Program-made: the position numbers and the translations under genes
Notes under the pieces: model-generated
The model's database searches: none
What the model was told of the DNA's origin: nothing
What the model saw: only the letters and a program-made list of their open reading frames with translations
Part shown: positions 10,990 to 22,597 of the stretch, piece after piece
Layout of the letters: each line of letters begins with the position of its first letter
Numbering within the stretch: the stretch's first letter is position 1
Origin: Melieria omissa
Lineage: Eukaryota > Arthropoda > Insecta > Diptera > Ulidiidae
Reading direction: 5' to 3'
Assembly (NCBI GenBank): GCA_963971225.1
Contig: OZ020267.1
Span: forward strand, 2,604,001 to 2,668,000
DNA length: 64,000 nucleotides

Positions 10990-11513
10990 CCCTTTCGACC
11001 CCAAAAGTTGCTAACTTTGCTCTCATTTGTCATCTTATAGCAAAAGCTACGATTGATTTATGGGTTTAATTAAAGTAGGCACCAACAAATTAATATTTTT
11101 AGAAGAGAATTCAAAGCAAATTACAAAAATCTTACTGTTATCCCCGAAATAATTTTCAATAATTTGCAGCGATATCAGGGAAAGTTTGTGTTCTAATTGA
11201 AGTCTACGGATTGGGCGTGTTTGATTAAAACTCTGTTTCCTTAATAATGGTTGAATCAAATTAAAAAGTGATAATTTTGTATTTTTCCATAAATATTAAA
11301 TAATTTTTCTGTAACTAAAAAATATTGATACAAAAATGATTTAACCCATTTTAAGCTAAAATTTTTCAAAATTAAACAAGCTCTACAACTCTAACAAAGA
11401 GGCGTGGCGATTTCAAATGTCGTGTGCACACTTTGTAAGTAAGTTTTTCATAATTTAAATACCAAAAAGTTATATCGAGACACAAATTTAATTAAAAGTC
11501 GTGGTCGAAAGGG
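10990..11513 (-). mobile_element. piggyBac-like TTAA MITE, copy B
   Basis: It is flanked by TTAA at 10986-10989 and 11514-11517, with ends CCCTTTCGACCCCAAAAGTT and, on the other strand, CCCTTTCGACCACGACTTTT. Relative to copies A and C it is inverted. At 524 bp it is the longest copy and keeps the middle segment that copy A lacks. The interior is AT-rich with no reading frame for a transposase. The perfect TTAA duplications argue that the boundaries are right. Confidence 0.88.
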
Positions 11514-11517
11514 TTAA

Positions 11518-12488
11518 CATTCATTCGAAAATCTTTACACTCGTCTAAATTTTCACGCCTCTGAAGTCTTACAACAGCCTTATCTTCTGCTTCCAAATAT
11601 TCTGCTGTCTTTTGATTTGAAATATGTAGCAAGCCCACGAATTTCACTCTTCAAGGTCACAAATCTTGAACTCGAAACTCCAAGCAATCCCACTCACTGC
11701 CAGCTTCCCACCTTCTATAATAACTTCTATAATATATTCTCCTTTATATATTCGACAGGAATTGGCAATTCCATTAAAGCAAATATTTCCTGCATTGCAC
11801 AAAATTTCCCCAAGGACAATTTTGTCCTTTGTCAGATCCTTTGAGAGGCGGCCAATGCCGCGCGCGTTCAAATCAATAAAACCTCGACGTCGCCTAAATT
11901 CATTTAACGCTTATGCAATATTTAATCTAAATGGCCCATTTTTGGGTATTAAGGCGTAACAATAACAAAAGCAACACCAACAACAATAGCAACAGCAACG
12001 CCAACGACAACAACGAAAGTAGGTAATAACAATAATAAGCAAAACAATTTTCAATATCACCGATGAACGTGTATCGATTGTGCCGTAAAAACAGACAACA
12101 GTTAGAGCGATAAGCACAACAACAACAACAACGAAGAAACAGTAGAAGAAAGCATAAAAAGCCATTTGAGACACAAGCAACAAAAACAACAACAACAACG
12201 ACGACAGCAGTTGGGCGCTGTAAACATCAGCATAAAAAATTAATTTTGCCAATTTGTTGTTGTTGCTTTTTCATTTTATTATTGTTTTTTGTTTTGTTTT
12301 GTTTTTTAATATTGTCAACATTTGCTCAGCCAGACGACAACCACAACGTGCGAATTGAGCCGCCGGCGTTAGCGCCAAAACATAGCAGCGCCGCTCGTTG
12401 CTGGCGGGGGCGTACGAGTGCATTATTAGCAATAACAAAAAAAACAACAACAGCCGCATAAGCAATTCTTGTAGACGCTTCAAGCTGC

Positions 12489-12522
<34 letters not shown>

Positions 12523-13069
12523 GCGCATAAAACGCGTCGCAGCGCAGCAGGTGTAAGCGCCGACCGCCGTTGCCGCTGCACAGTAGCGGCTCCAGTTTTG
12601 CTTTTGTTGTTGTTGTTGGCGCTCTTTACACGCGTACGTGTTCTGTGTGCCAAGTGGCTGCGCAGCGTGTGAAGCGGAATTCATGGGCGGCACACCAGAA
12701 GCGCGCAAAGTTGGCTCGACGGCACAAATGTTAAAATCATAAATAAATTGCTGCAAATTATTGGCAACAATAGCGACAACAACAACAAACAACAATAATA
12801 AAATCGAGTCACACGTAATGCAACAACAGCGTCTCGTGCGCTGATGGGAGGGAGGTAGGAAGGGGGGGGGCGCACGTTCTCAAACGCACTTGGACAAACA
12901 AACGTTTGACAATTTCGATAATTCGATTTTGTTTTATTTTTCGAAGAAACTCCTCGCACAATGTTCCGAATGACGTCAAGGCAGCTTTGAAGTAGTCACA
13001 AATAATTTTGGTCCCGAAAGCCCCTTACTATATCTGCCATAACGAACTAGTAAACCCTAACTTACACAA
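11518..13069. other. Non-coding stretch rich in CAA/GTT runs
   Basis: No gene seen. A long (GTT)n run lies at 12487-12523. The 12271-12795 minus-strand frame (174 codons) is made largely of Asn/Gln/Leu runs from these repeats and I do not call it a gene. A G-rich run, GGGAGGGAGGTAGGAAGGGG and onward at about 12846-12870, could form a G-quadruplex. Confidence 0.5.
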
Positions 13070-13074
13070 TTTAA

Positions 13075-13194
13075 CCCTTGGTCTACTTTTCTAGAGTCGA
13101 TTGGAGTTGTAAATATTTTTTTGTTTTGATAATTTGTGTTTCACGACAGTAAGCATTTCGATGAAACATATATGTTCCATTCTTTGTGACAGGG
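13075..13194. mobile_element. Possible small TTAA element
   Basis: This 120-bp stretch is flanked by TTAA at 13071-13074 and 13195-13198, and both ends start CCCT when read inward (CCCTTGGTCT and CCCTGTCACA). Only the first four to five terminal bases match, so this is a weak piggyBac-type candidate. It does not share interior sequence with copies A-C. Confidence 0.25.
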
Positions 13195-13269
13195 TTAACT
13201 CGCTCAAAAATTTAACCCACTACAAAGTAAAACAATAAACAGATAATTGAACAAGATTTCAGTTTCTAT

Positions 13270-13431
13270 CAGGGGCGGATTCAGAAAAATATTTTGGGGG
13301 GAGGTTTCAAAAATTAATTTTTTAATATTTATAATTAATAATATTTATATTATTTTTTTCTAGTTTTAAAGTCAATCCTAATATTTTGAAACCAAGTTTC
13401 AACCCCCAAAACCCTTCTGAATCCGCCGCTG
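13270..13431. mobile_element. hAT-like MITE with CAGNGGCGGATTC ends
   Basis: The 162-bp element has inverted ends CAGGGGCGGATTCAGAA (left) and, on the other strand, CAGCGGCGGATTCAGAA (right), 16 of 17 matching. A G-run and GGTTTC-like block follows on both sides, and the middle is AT-rich. Ends starting CAG and about this length are typical of hAT-type MITEs. The flanking octamers gtttctat and gtttgcac match at 5 of 8 positions, so any 8-bp duplication is eroded. No coding capacity. Confidence 0.7.
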
Positions 13432-14027
13432 GTTTGCACATTAATTGTAGATAAAGCACTCCTTGCACTTGTTTCTTGAAGAGTCAAAGTCAAAAGGTGG
13501 AAAGCCTTTAGTATATTTTTTAATTAATATTTACTTTTTCTTTAAACTATGGAATTTCAAAACTTTTTCTTGAGTTAAAGTTTTTTAGAAAATCACAATC
13601 GTTGCCTTTAAAGCTTCGAAAAAATTAGGAGAGCAAGTCTGACCTGAACTTAGTAAACTTAGTTTATAAATTTGGCCGGAAAAGTTTCTGACTGACAGAA
13701 AAGTCTCCTAAGTGCTATTAAAGACTTCTGCTGCCGGAAAGCTAATTTATGAGTGTCACACTTTTGTCCACTTAACTAATAAATCTTCTGTTTGTTTAAC
13801 TAATAGACTGACAGGAGGTTTGAGCACTTCTGTAGAGTCTCTAAGAAAGCAAGAAAAACATTTGTGCCTCATGTCTGACTAGGAAACCTTAGCAAGGACG
13901 AGACGTAATTTCCACAAAGTTTAATTTTCTTAAAGTTTAATTTCCATAGAACTTTATTTTTCATCAATCTCATTGATCTATCGACATAAGTGACATTAGA
14001 AGTCTTATTAGATTAACCTGAATCAGC
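13432..14027. other. Non-coding spacer
   Basis: No gene, splice pair or repeat structure seen in this stretch between two small mobile-element candidates. Confidence 0.5.
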
Positions 14028-14415
14028 CCAGTGTTGCCATAGGGCAACGCACGATAAACATATTTGTAAACGATCATAACTTAAAAACGAATATAGATAC
14101 CGTTACTTTGAAACACATTCTGAACGCGGAATTGATTCTGCTGTCACTTAAAATCATTTGGGCGACAGTGCGTGTTTGCTTGTATAAAATAGTGCATCGT
14201 AAATTAAAGACAAAATTTTGAGTGCAAAAAAAAGGGGTATGAAAAAGTGAGTACGTCTAAAATATATACTAATTATCTTGATCGCGTAAGGAGTTGTGTT
14301 TTTTTTTTAGTGTTTGAGGAAAGGAGTTACATCTCATAAGTGTGCTACTCTAAAAAATACTTTTTGTGGACTTTTTTTAAAGTTTTGTGTGCCTGTTGCC
14401 ATATGGCAACGCTGG
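14028..14415. mobile_element. Element with self-palindromic inverted ends
   Basis: The left end CCAGTGTTGCCATAGGGCAAC (14028-14048) and the right end, read on the other strand from 14415, CCAGCGTTGCCATATGGCAAC match at 19 of 21 positions. Each end is also nearly its own reverse complement (GTTGCCATATGGCAAC is a perfect palindrome at 14395-14410). The 388-bp interior is AT-rich with no reading frame. I found no clear target duplication. CAGTGTTGCC-type ends occur in hAT-like elements, so that is the best guess. A similar lone end, CTGGCAACACTGG, lies at about 60305-60317. Confidence 0.5.
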
Positions 14416-16266
14416 ACGGGACATTCCGAGCGTCCTATGGGCAGGATTAAAAACCAGTGATGCAGGTTTTTTATTTTGCATATAAGGAGTATGCTCCTAT
14501 AAAATCTTTTTGAATTACGAAAAAAAATTTACGTGGACTAATTCGGGTTAATCAAAGAATCCAGGCGCCTTTTGTGCATCAGTTCTCTCTCTTTAGTCAA
14601 CTCTGCTGCATAGGTAGGTGGATAGAAGAGACTATCATCAAACCATGATTCAGTCTTAAGTCTCTTCTTTAATTTAAGCCAATACTCTGAAATTGGGCAC
14701 AAGAAACTTCAATTAAGATTTCTCAAAATCTAAAATCAAACGAAATCTAATTTTAAGCGAAAAGCTCACCAGATGCGGTTGAGAATTGGCATAAATCACT
14801 TCTATCCTTCTTTAATTACCGCTCAACACTGAGGTTTAGGAAAAACTAGACCTTAGTTTCGTAGTTAGGCTTTTTTATTAAAATTCAAAATTAAATTAAT
14901 TAAAATTAATGAAATTTTTATTTGATCAAATTTCATTACATCATTTAATGCAATTTCTTCCAGACACAAAAACCACAAAACCATCCAAAAATCAAGTCGA
15001 GGTATTTGCCTCAATGAGTCATTCGCACCTGACGCACTGCCTGTGGAATTCAAAGTGTATGTCGCATTGTTTCAGCGCATCCATTGAACGCAATTAGTGT
15101 GCAGGAGAGATGACAATTGTCAGCGCGCACAATGAGTGGCAATAAAACAAAATTGCTTGCAATAAATTATGAAAGCGGGAGCTTCAACTGCAGCCACATA
15201 GGAGACAACCAGAGACTTGACTTGAGACTTGTGGCCAGAGGAAACCCCAAGAATGCCAAAATTCTTCGAAAAATTGCAGACTTTTCAAACAAAGAACCAG
15301 CAATCGAAAAGCCCCAGGAGATTTCTACAACAACGCCAACTCGAGGGCTCGAACCCAAGCGGAGCCGAAACGAACGAGGCGCCGAAGAGATGTGTACAAA
15401 AAATTGGCCAAAAGCATGAAAACGCGCCAACGAAATTCAGCCAATCGCAGCGCTGCGCACAGTCAACAGACAAGAACAGCAGCAACACCAACAACAATGT
15501 AGTGTATAGTAGCAACAAGTAGGAAATTCTCCGCAAAAACGGCGCACAGCCAAAAACTATACAACAACGATACACCAACAGTTGCCAACTGCAAGAATGC
15601 GTTCTGAGCGAACGCGGACGACGAAGCCGCGACAGAGAAGACACCAAGTAAGCCGCTGTCGCAGCCGTGTGTTGCCAAAATTGGCAGAGAACAACAGAGA
15701 CCACGGCCGAAGAACAGAAAGCCGCCCAAAATGAGCGCAGAGCAGGCGGCGACGGCAAAGAAAAGGCCAAGAGAAGCCACAACTTGCACAATTTCATTGT
15801 TGCGCTTTCATTACAAGCGAACAGAACAGAAGCGACAACAGCAGCGGCAACAGCGCAGCCGCCAACCAACCGAGCAACGCCAACAGATCGATGTCCGCCG
15901 CACTGGCGAAACGATCTTTCGTCTGACTGCAAAGTGAATCGACCTAAGGCAGCTGAGAACTGGGCACTGCGGCAGAGATTCATGACAGAGTCAACGTCGC
16001 GCTGCCCTCGTCAACAGCGACGTCGACGTTGGCGTCGACGTGTTGGCATCTTGAGCAGCAGCAACTACAACAACAACCACATTAATTCAGCGAACGCAAA
16101 GTTAAGCGAAATTGAGGCTGAAGCGCAACGCCGATCAGAACATCGAGGCAGATTCTGAGACGCGGCTGAAGTCAGCGCCATTGCCGAGTCGACGTTGGAG
16201 TTACAGTCAGCATCGGCAACAGCAACACCGACAGCAACAGCAACGGCAGCAGCAACACAGCGCAGG
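14416..16266. other. Non-coding; GC-richer CAG/CAA zone upstream of a TATA box
   Basis: 14416-15100 is AT-rich with nothing recognisable. From about 15120 base composition shifts: CAACAG/CAGCAA tracts and few stops produce long overlapping open frames on both strands (232 codons at 15285-15983 minus, 163 codons at 15667-16158 plus). None shows a domain and composition alone explains them. Because a TATA box follows at 16267, this may be an upstream promoter region. Confidence 0.45.
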
Positions 16267-16274
16267 TATATAAG
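16267..16274 (+). promoter_or_regulatory. Candidate TATA box
   Basis: TATATAAG follows CAGG and precedes a GC-richer segment, with a possible transcription start about 30 bases downstream (16296-16300). Downstream sequence has the look of a fly 5'UTR: no long frame, A-rich with many CAA and GTT stretches, and candidate splice sites. A single TATA match is weak evidence and no strong initiator motif is seen. Confidence 0.4.
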
Positions 16275-16297
16275 AACCTGGCTGGCAGCGCGATTGA

Positions 16298-16745
16298 GCA
16301 ATGCTTGTGACGGGATTGCGACCGCCGGTGGATCGCGAATACGACTATTTTTCGGGAATACGATTCGGTAGTGAGTTACAAAATCTGTGTTATTGTTGTT
16401 GCAACTGTGCCGTAAACAACCCTTAGAAGGCAACAGCAAACGCTGTGCTAAAGTGATCAAAGTTTCGATGGTTAATGCATTTGAAAGAAAATTTATAGCA
16501 ACAACTACTACAACAATTTGTTGCAGTGAATAAAAACTGTTTGTTTTTTAGATTCAAAAAATTTTTAAGTGCAATTTTGGGGACAAAACTCAAACAAAAA
16601 TTAATAAAAAGAAAACATTAAAAAAAAACAATTTTCCCACAAAAAAAAACTAAAAAATTAAAAATACGAATTGCACACTTGGAGCCAGAATAACGCAAAA
16701 ACAATCAACACGGAGTAAAGTGAAAAGTTAACGAAAACAAAAAAG
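16298..16745 (+). other. Putative non-coding 5' exon region
   Basis: If the TATA box at 16267 is used, the transcript would begin near 16298. Possible splicing signals are a donor GTGAGT at 16371, an acceptor TTTGTTTTTTAG ending 16551, and a donor AAAAG/GTAGG at 16745/16746. This would give a short first exon, a 180-bp intron and an A-rich second exon, with a long intron after 16746. No start codon opens a convincing protein. This is inference from motif spacing only. Confidence 0.3.
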
Positions 16746-17329
16746 GTAGGAAAGTTTTGAAAAAATGTTACTTATTCGAAGTTAGATTTTAAGTGAGTAA
16801 GAAGAAGAAAAAAATTCGACGCAGTTGAAGAAAGAGTTGAATGAATGTTGCAGTGTATATTTGACCATAATCGTTTGTTGTTGTTGTATACAAGAAAATA
16901 GAGATACGGAGTAGCTGGATATATTTGAAATTCAAAACAATAAAACAAATTAAATTGTTATTAAAAAAATTTTGTTCTGATTTTAAAACTTTTGCGCTAA
17001 AAACTAGACTTGTGTCTATAAATATTTAAATTTTAAATACTACACATTTAATAAATAATATAAATAATAATAAATAAATAATAAATTAATTTTTTTCTCA
17101 ATGTTCGAAAAGTATTTCTATACATTTGTTACAGAATATATTATTTGCGAACTGGAAAAATTTTAAACTCAAAAACATTTAAACTTAAAGAAAATAAATA
17201 AAAAATAAAATTCTTCACTTTTACGTTTTTTTTAATTTAACTAAAATAAAACAAAATAAAACAATTAAATAAACGTAAATTATGTAGAGTAGAAAAATTT
17301 ATAATTTACAAAATTTAACATTTTTACGA
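16746..17329. other. Very AT-rich stretch before the satellite
   Basis: No gene seen. Poly-A/T-rich sequence with several ATAAATAA runs (17040-17090) grades into the tandem repeat that begins near 17330. Confidence 0.5.
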
Positions 17330-18720
17330 GAACAAGCAGAAGCATTATTTATTAAAAAAATATTGAGAACAATTTAAAAACCCAGAACCCGAAATTATTT
17401 AAGGGAATTCTTTTTTTTAATATTCAACCAGTATTGTGATTTATTATTGTAAAATGAAAAAAATTTTACGTGAGCAACCAAACATATTATTTGTATAAAA
17501 AAAATTTAACAAAATTTAAAAACCAGAAACCCAAATTTTTTCAAGGGAGTTTTTATTTAAAGTAATCCACTAGTTCGTGATTTATTATTGTAAAATAAAA
17601 ACTATTTTACGAGAGTAAGCAAAACTATTTTTTTTGTAAAGAATATTAAGAAAAATATAAAAACCCAGAATCCAAATTTTTTCAAGGGAATTTTTATTTT
17701 CATGAAATTTTTTTAAGTGAAATTTTATTTAAAGTAATCAACTAGTTTCGTGATTTATTATTGTAAAATGGAAACAATTTGACGAGAGCAAGCAGAAATA
17801 TTATTTTTATGAAAAATGTTCAAGTTCAATTCAAGTGAATTTTTATTTAAAATATAGTCAACCAGTATTGTGATTTATTATTGTAAAATGAAAAGAAAAT
17901 CTACGAGAGCAACCGGAAATATTATTAAAAAAATATATTGAGAAAAATTTAAAAACCCCGAACTCAAATTCAAGTCAATTTTTATTTAAAATAGTCAAAA
18001 AATATTGTGATTTATTATTATAAAATTTATAAAAAAAAAACAAGAGCAAACAGTAAAAAAAATATTGAGAAATTTTCAAAACCCCATGTGAATTTGTATT
18101 TAAATAAACATCTAGTATTGTGATTTATTATTATAAAATTAAAAAAAAAATTAATATTTGATTTTCTAAAAAAATATTTCAAATATTTTCAAAAAAAAAT
18201 ATTGAGACAATTTTAAAAACCCAGAACCCAATTTTTTTCAAGTGAACTTTTATTTAAAATAATCAACCAATATTGTGATTTATTATTGTAAAAAAAAACA
18301 AATTTACGGGAGCGGGCAGAAATATTTGTATAAAACAAAATATTGAGAACAAATTTTAAAACCCAGAACCCAATTTTTTTTAAGTGAACTTTTATTTAAA
18401 ATAATCAACCAATATTGTGATTTATTATTGTAAAAAAAAACAAATTTACGGGAGTGGGCAGAAATATTTGTATAAAACAAAATATTGAGAACAAATTTTA
18501 AAACCCAGAACCCAATTTTTTTCAAGTGAACTTTTATTTAAAATAATCAACCAATATTGTGATTTATTATTGTAAAAAAAAACAAATTTACGGGAGCGGG
18601 CAGAAATATTTGTATAAAACAAAATATTGAGAACAAATTTTAAAACCCAGAACCCAATTTTTTTTAAGTGAAATTTTATTTGAAATAGTCAACCAGTATT
18701 GTGATTTACTCTTATAAAAT
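17330..18720 (+). repeat. 142-bp tandem satellite, about ten units
   Basis: Each unit contains GTGATTTATTATTGTAAAA, then an ACGRGAGC-like motif, then ATATTGAGAA, AAAACCCAGAACCCAA and TTTTATTTAAARTA. The anchor TATTGTGATT falls at 18271, 18413, 18555 and 18697, exactly 142 bp apart, and these last units are almost identical. Earlier anchors (about 17432, 17573, 17745, 17866, 18003, 18116) are more diverged and spaced 113-172 bp. Homogenised units at one end and decayed units at the other are typical of an array grown by unequal exchange. Minus-strand open frames here are repeat shadows. Confidence 0.92.
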
Positions 18721-20126
18721 CAACCTCAATATTGAAACTAAAAACTCTAAAATGCTCTTTTAAATTTATAAAACAAACTCAACAACTCAACATTCATTCC
18801 TCAGCACTTAAAAAATAATCTACATTTATGTAAAAGCCAACTAAATTTATCAAAGAGCTCATTTCAGATCCTTTAATCTTTTCAACAACACTTCACTTTC
18901 TGCTTTCTGCCGTCAGTTGTTCGATGTTATTTGACTTTTTTCGTGCGCACTGCGCCGCATCGACCAATGTTAACTTTAATTGACACCATTGTTCGGTGCT
19001 TTGCCTTTGCGCATTTCTGCCCCATTAAACCAAACAGCCAATGGGCAATGCGCGCGCCAATAGTAACGTTCGTCCTGTCAGGCAGCGAGACGGACAGCGA
19101 AGCGATAACCACGCTCACCGCTCACTCATTCACCCACTCACCCGTTCACTCGTTCAGTCCTCGACTGAGGCAAAGTGCACTCGAAAGCATATTCCAATTT
19201 TATCTAATTTTAAATCCAACGACAGTGACCAGCAGCAGCAACACAACGCTATCAGCATTTCAACGGCGTCAGCAGCCGCCTCATCATTATCCGCCGCGGC
19301 GCTGCAGTGCGCTATCGTTCGCACCATCAGTGTGGCCGGTGCATGCACGTTGCCGATGCTGCTGCTGCTGCTGCCGCCAACGACTGCGCTGACGACGCCA
19401 ATGATGAGCGGCGGCAACGGTGTCAACGCGTTGCGACATCAAAGCGTTCGTTGAGCCATCAATTCCTGGCACGTCGACCGAATTATTATTATGCGAAAAT
19501 CGCGTTCAATTCGCGCGGGATTCATCCATCCGTCCGTCTGTCTGTCCATTCGTTCATCCAACTAGTCCGCGCTGCTCTGCACATCTTTCGTTACCAGTGC
19601 AACAACAATGAATGTTTGGTGTTGCCTGCGCAAAACGGCCTCTGCGAGAACTTGCCGCCGCCACCTCCCCACCCTCACCCCCTGCTCTAGCGATTCAGTG
19701 ATTTTGCTTTTACAACACTTCTCTCCAAAGGCAGTGGCCGTCGGGAAGGGAGAAGCGCGTAAATTTAAATTTAAATTTGATTCGCTGAGTAAACTTTGCG
19801 CCAACTTTTTGTTTGGCTGTTTTCACACTCGGAAAATAATCAGCACTGAAAGGGATCATTGTTGAGGGGGAAGAGGGAGGCGACTGTTCTCAAAGCTAGA
19901 TTTTTTATTTTTTTAATTTGTCAACGTGAGCTGAAAGACTTAAGCACGAAATTTAGTTTAAAATACAGTTTTGCGTTTAAGTTTTTGAAATCGTAATTTT
20001 GCTTAGAAAACTGTGAACATATTTTTTTATAAGAAGCCAATCAAATTAATTTTAAAGAATACATTTTCTCTTATTGAAAAGTAATTTTTTTGTTTTGTGT
20101 AAATGCATTTTTTGCTATGAAAATTC
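18721..20126. other. Non-coding stretch; GC-richer patch with CAG/CTG runs
   Basis: No gene recognised. CTG runs at 19360-19375, a pyrimidine-rich CCGCCGCCACCTCCCCACCC patch near 19658-19685, and (AAATTT)n at about 19760-19779. Overlapping open frames on both strands at 18931-19865 have low-complexity products and no domain. Confidence 0.5.
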
Positions 20127-22113
20127 TTGGAATGCCAAACAGCTGTTTTGCCGTCTGCGTTCTTCGCAACAAACAACAACTCAAGTTGCACTGATTTTCA
20201 TAAATTAGTTTTTTCTAAAGTTTTTTGCATTAAAGTTGGCAAAGGACCTGCGAGCGCCGAAAATTGGCAAAGGCGAAAACGGGCCAATCAGACAGTCAGC
20301 CAAAAGACGGTGCTGCCAACAACAAAAAAAGAAAACGAAAGTGAATTGAAGTGAAGTGATGGAAACGCAGCCTGCGGGTGCAATGTGAAAAGATAATAAA
20401 AATGGAAACTTTGGCGAGCAGATAAATGGACAAACGAACGGCCAGCCGAGTGGACGACACGCACGAACGCACCCAGTGAGCAGTGAAGGCAGACAGACAG
20501 ACAGAAATCGAGACAGACTGGCAGGCGAACTGGGAGAAAAGCAGACTTTTTAACCGAACGGCTGCATAGAGCAGCGGATAAACAGCAACTAGCCGTCAGC
20601 GGCGAATGGACGGACACGACGAAGCGCAAAGTGGCTGACACATTTGACATTTACGACGACAGCGCGCGATATATGGCACCTACACTTGGCACTGGCAGCC
20701 AATGGCCGCTGGCACTGACGCTGCTTGATGGCCGTTATTATTGTTGTTGCTACTGGCAGCATTATGCATTTGTTGTTGCTGCTGGTGTTTGACATTTTGC
20801 GCCGATTTATTTTGCTGCCAACATGATGAGTTAATATAAATCAACAGACCATCAGAAAGAAAAAAAAGGACTCGAGCAAAACTGGCGAAAAATGAAATGA
20901 AGACAACAATGCGTCCTTCAACTGTGCAAGTGGCCAAATATTAAAGCACAACAGCGACAGCAGTGACTTTCATTCTACGTGAGTGTCTGTCTGTGTGTGT
21001 GTGTTTGCAAGTGATTGGCTCTGGCAACATTTGAGCCATGGCTGTTTATGCAGATTTGTTGGCTTATTAATTTTTTGCTGTTGCCATTTGCTGCTTTGCT
21101 CTATTTTAATATAGACGCGTCATATTTTGTGGGCTTAATTGAAATGTCAGCCACCCGGTCGGCCAGACTGCTGCGCAGCCAACGACCAAAGCATTTGCGC
21201 AAACAAAGCGACAAAGCTAACTTAATTGGACAAACCATTCCCGAAAGCAATGTGGACTGGCACAGCGGCAGCGCCATGCAATGCCATCAATTCGGGCGCA
21301 CACGCTGGGCGAGGAGACACATGCTGACCCAATTTTGCGGCCAAGACGCGCCGCCACTCATCGCTGCGGCCGTGCGAACGAGCACCTACAACAACAACGC
21401 CAAATGCTAAGCGCCCAATTTTCTCTTTCAACATATCCGCTGTGCCAGTTTCTGGCAACAACAAATTATTCGACGCTATCAAATTGTGGCAAAATTTATA
21501 CGAAAAATACCAAAAAACCAAATGACGATAAAAACGTAAACACTTGCAAAAATGATGTCAAGGTATTTAAGCCAATTTGCTTGAATTGAATTTGAAAGCG
21601 GCGCCGGGAAGCGGGCGGAGCATTCTGGTGATCAGAATGTTGGGGAAGAAGTGAAATTGCTTCGATTGCTGCTAATTCACATTGAAAGCATACACTGCAC
21701 TGGCCACACATACACTGAGAAAAAACAACACTTATATCGCAACAAATTCTCAAAGCTTTCCGATTGCCGCTTTTGTCTATTTATTTTTATTGTTTTTGTA
21801 TATTTGCCACAAATGCGTTTATGATGTTGTCAACGCCACTTGCAGCCCACGCCTACTCCCCCGTCGCTGCGCCTAAAATTATGCTAATTTTATGTGTCAA
21901 TTATGCGCCAATAAGCGAGTGTTGTCCATTTTTGGCTTTGAGCCTTTTCGAAATTTGCCCAAATACTTTTGCTGTTTGCTACTTCAATTGTTGTTGTTTT
22001 TGGTTTTGTACATTTTGGCGCTCGTTCTCTCTGGGGTCTTGTGGCTTGTCAGCTGTTACCGTTTTCGTCTACTGTTGCGTTCGACAAGTGCGACTACGCA
22101 CAATTTTCCATTC
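20127..22113. other. Non-coding stretch, no gene recognised
   Basis: Contains GACA/CAGA tetranucleotide runs (20486-20520), a GT run (20992-21005) and CAA/GTT runs. The 120-codon and 131-codon frames at 20288-20650 and 21015-21410 have no recognisable motif and no splice support. Confidence 0.45.
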
Positions 22114-22177
22114 CACCACAATAACAGCGCAAGCAACCCTGTGGAGTGACAGGGTTGCTTGCGCTGTTATTGTGGTG
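22114..22177 (+). repeat. Perfect 29-bp hairpin with 6-nt loop
   Basis: 22114-22142 and 22149-22177 are exact reverse complements over all 29 positions, separated by GGAGTG. The arms are of mixed composition (they include AGCGCAAGCAACCCTG), so this is not a simple-repeat artefact. Pairing stops abruptly at both outer ends. A transcript would fold into a fully paired stem. Animal microRNA precursors usually have bulges and a longer stem, so a typical microRNA is not the first explanation. A recent template-switch palindrome or a small hairpin RNA is possible. Confidence 0.9.
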
Positions 22178-22597
22178 CTGCCGTTGTTGTTGTTGTTATT
22201 GTTGTTGTTGTAGTAATTTTAATGTTATGCAAATGAATGCCACACAGGCGGCATTTGCAGGCAAATTATCTTCCGCTTGCCACCGTCTGTGTTTATTTAT
22301 TAAATTTTTGGCGCTCCTTGACGACGATTTGTGGGCGCGCCGAAAATTTATTGAGTGCGGCTTGAGAATCGGTGATACTGGTTAATTATAGTAATTTATG
22401 ATTTTTTTAATATTTTCTTTGCGGTCCACTAGACTGGAAAACTTAGAATGGGAAATATTTGCAGCTGCTTGCCTGCAGAAAAATTTCCTGGTAGCCTTCA
22501 ATGTTGGCTGAGTGGGCTTTCGAAGATGCAGTTTTTGTTGAGATAATAAAAACACTATGTATATATCCTTACTGTATAATTGTTCCCGGGAATCATA
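22178..22597. other. Short non-coding spacer
   Basis: Starts with a GTT run (22183-22212). No gene or structured element seen before the inverted-repeat element. Confidence 0.5.

Noticed and set aside
15285..16158. 232-codon minus and 163-codon plus frames
   Set aside because: Mutually overlapping, compositionally biased, no family motif. Better explained as stop-poor promoter-proximal sequence.
17330..18720. CRISPR-like array
   Set aside because: Units are contiguous and similar throughout, with no short repeat/unique spacer pattern and a eukaryotic context.
22114..22177. Typical microRNA precursor
   Set aside because: The stem is perfectly paired, only 29 bp long with a 6-nt loop, and no known mature sequence is recognised. 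Pairing does not extend beyond it.
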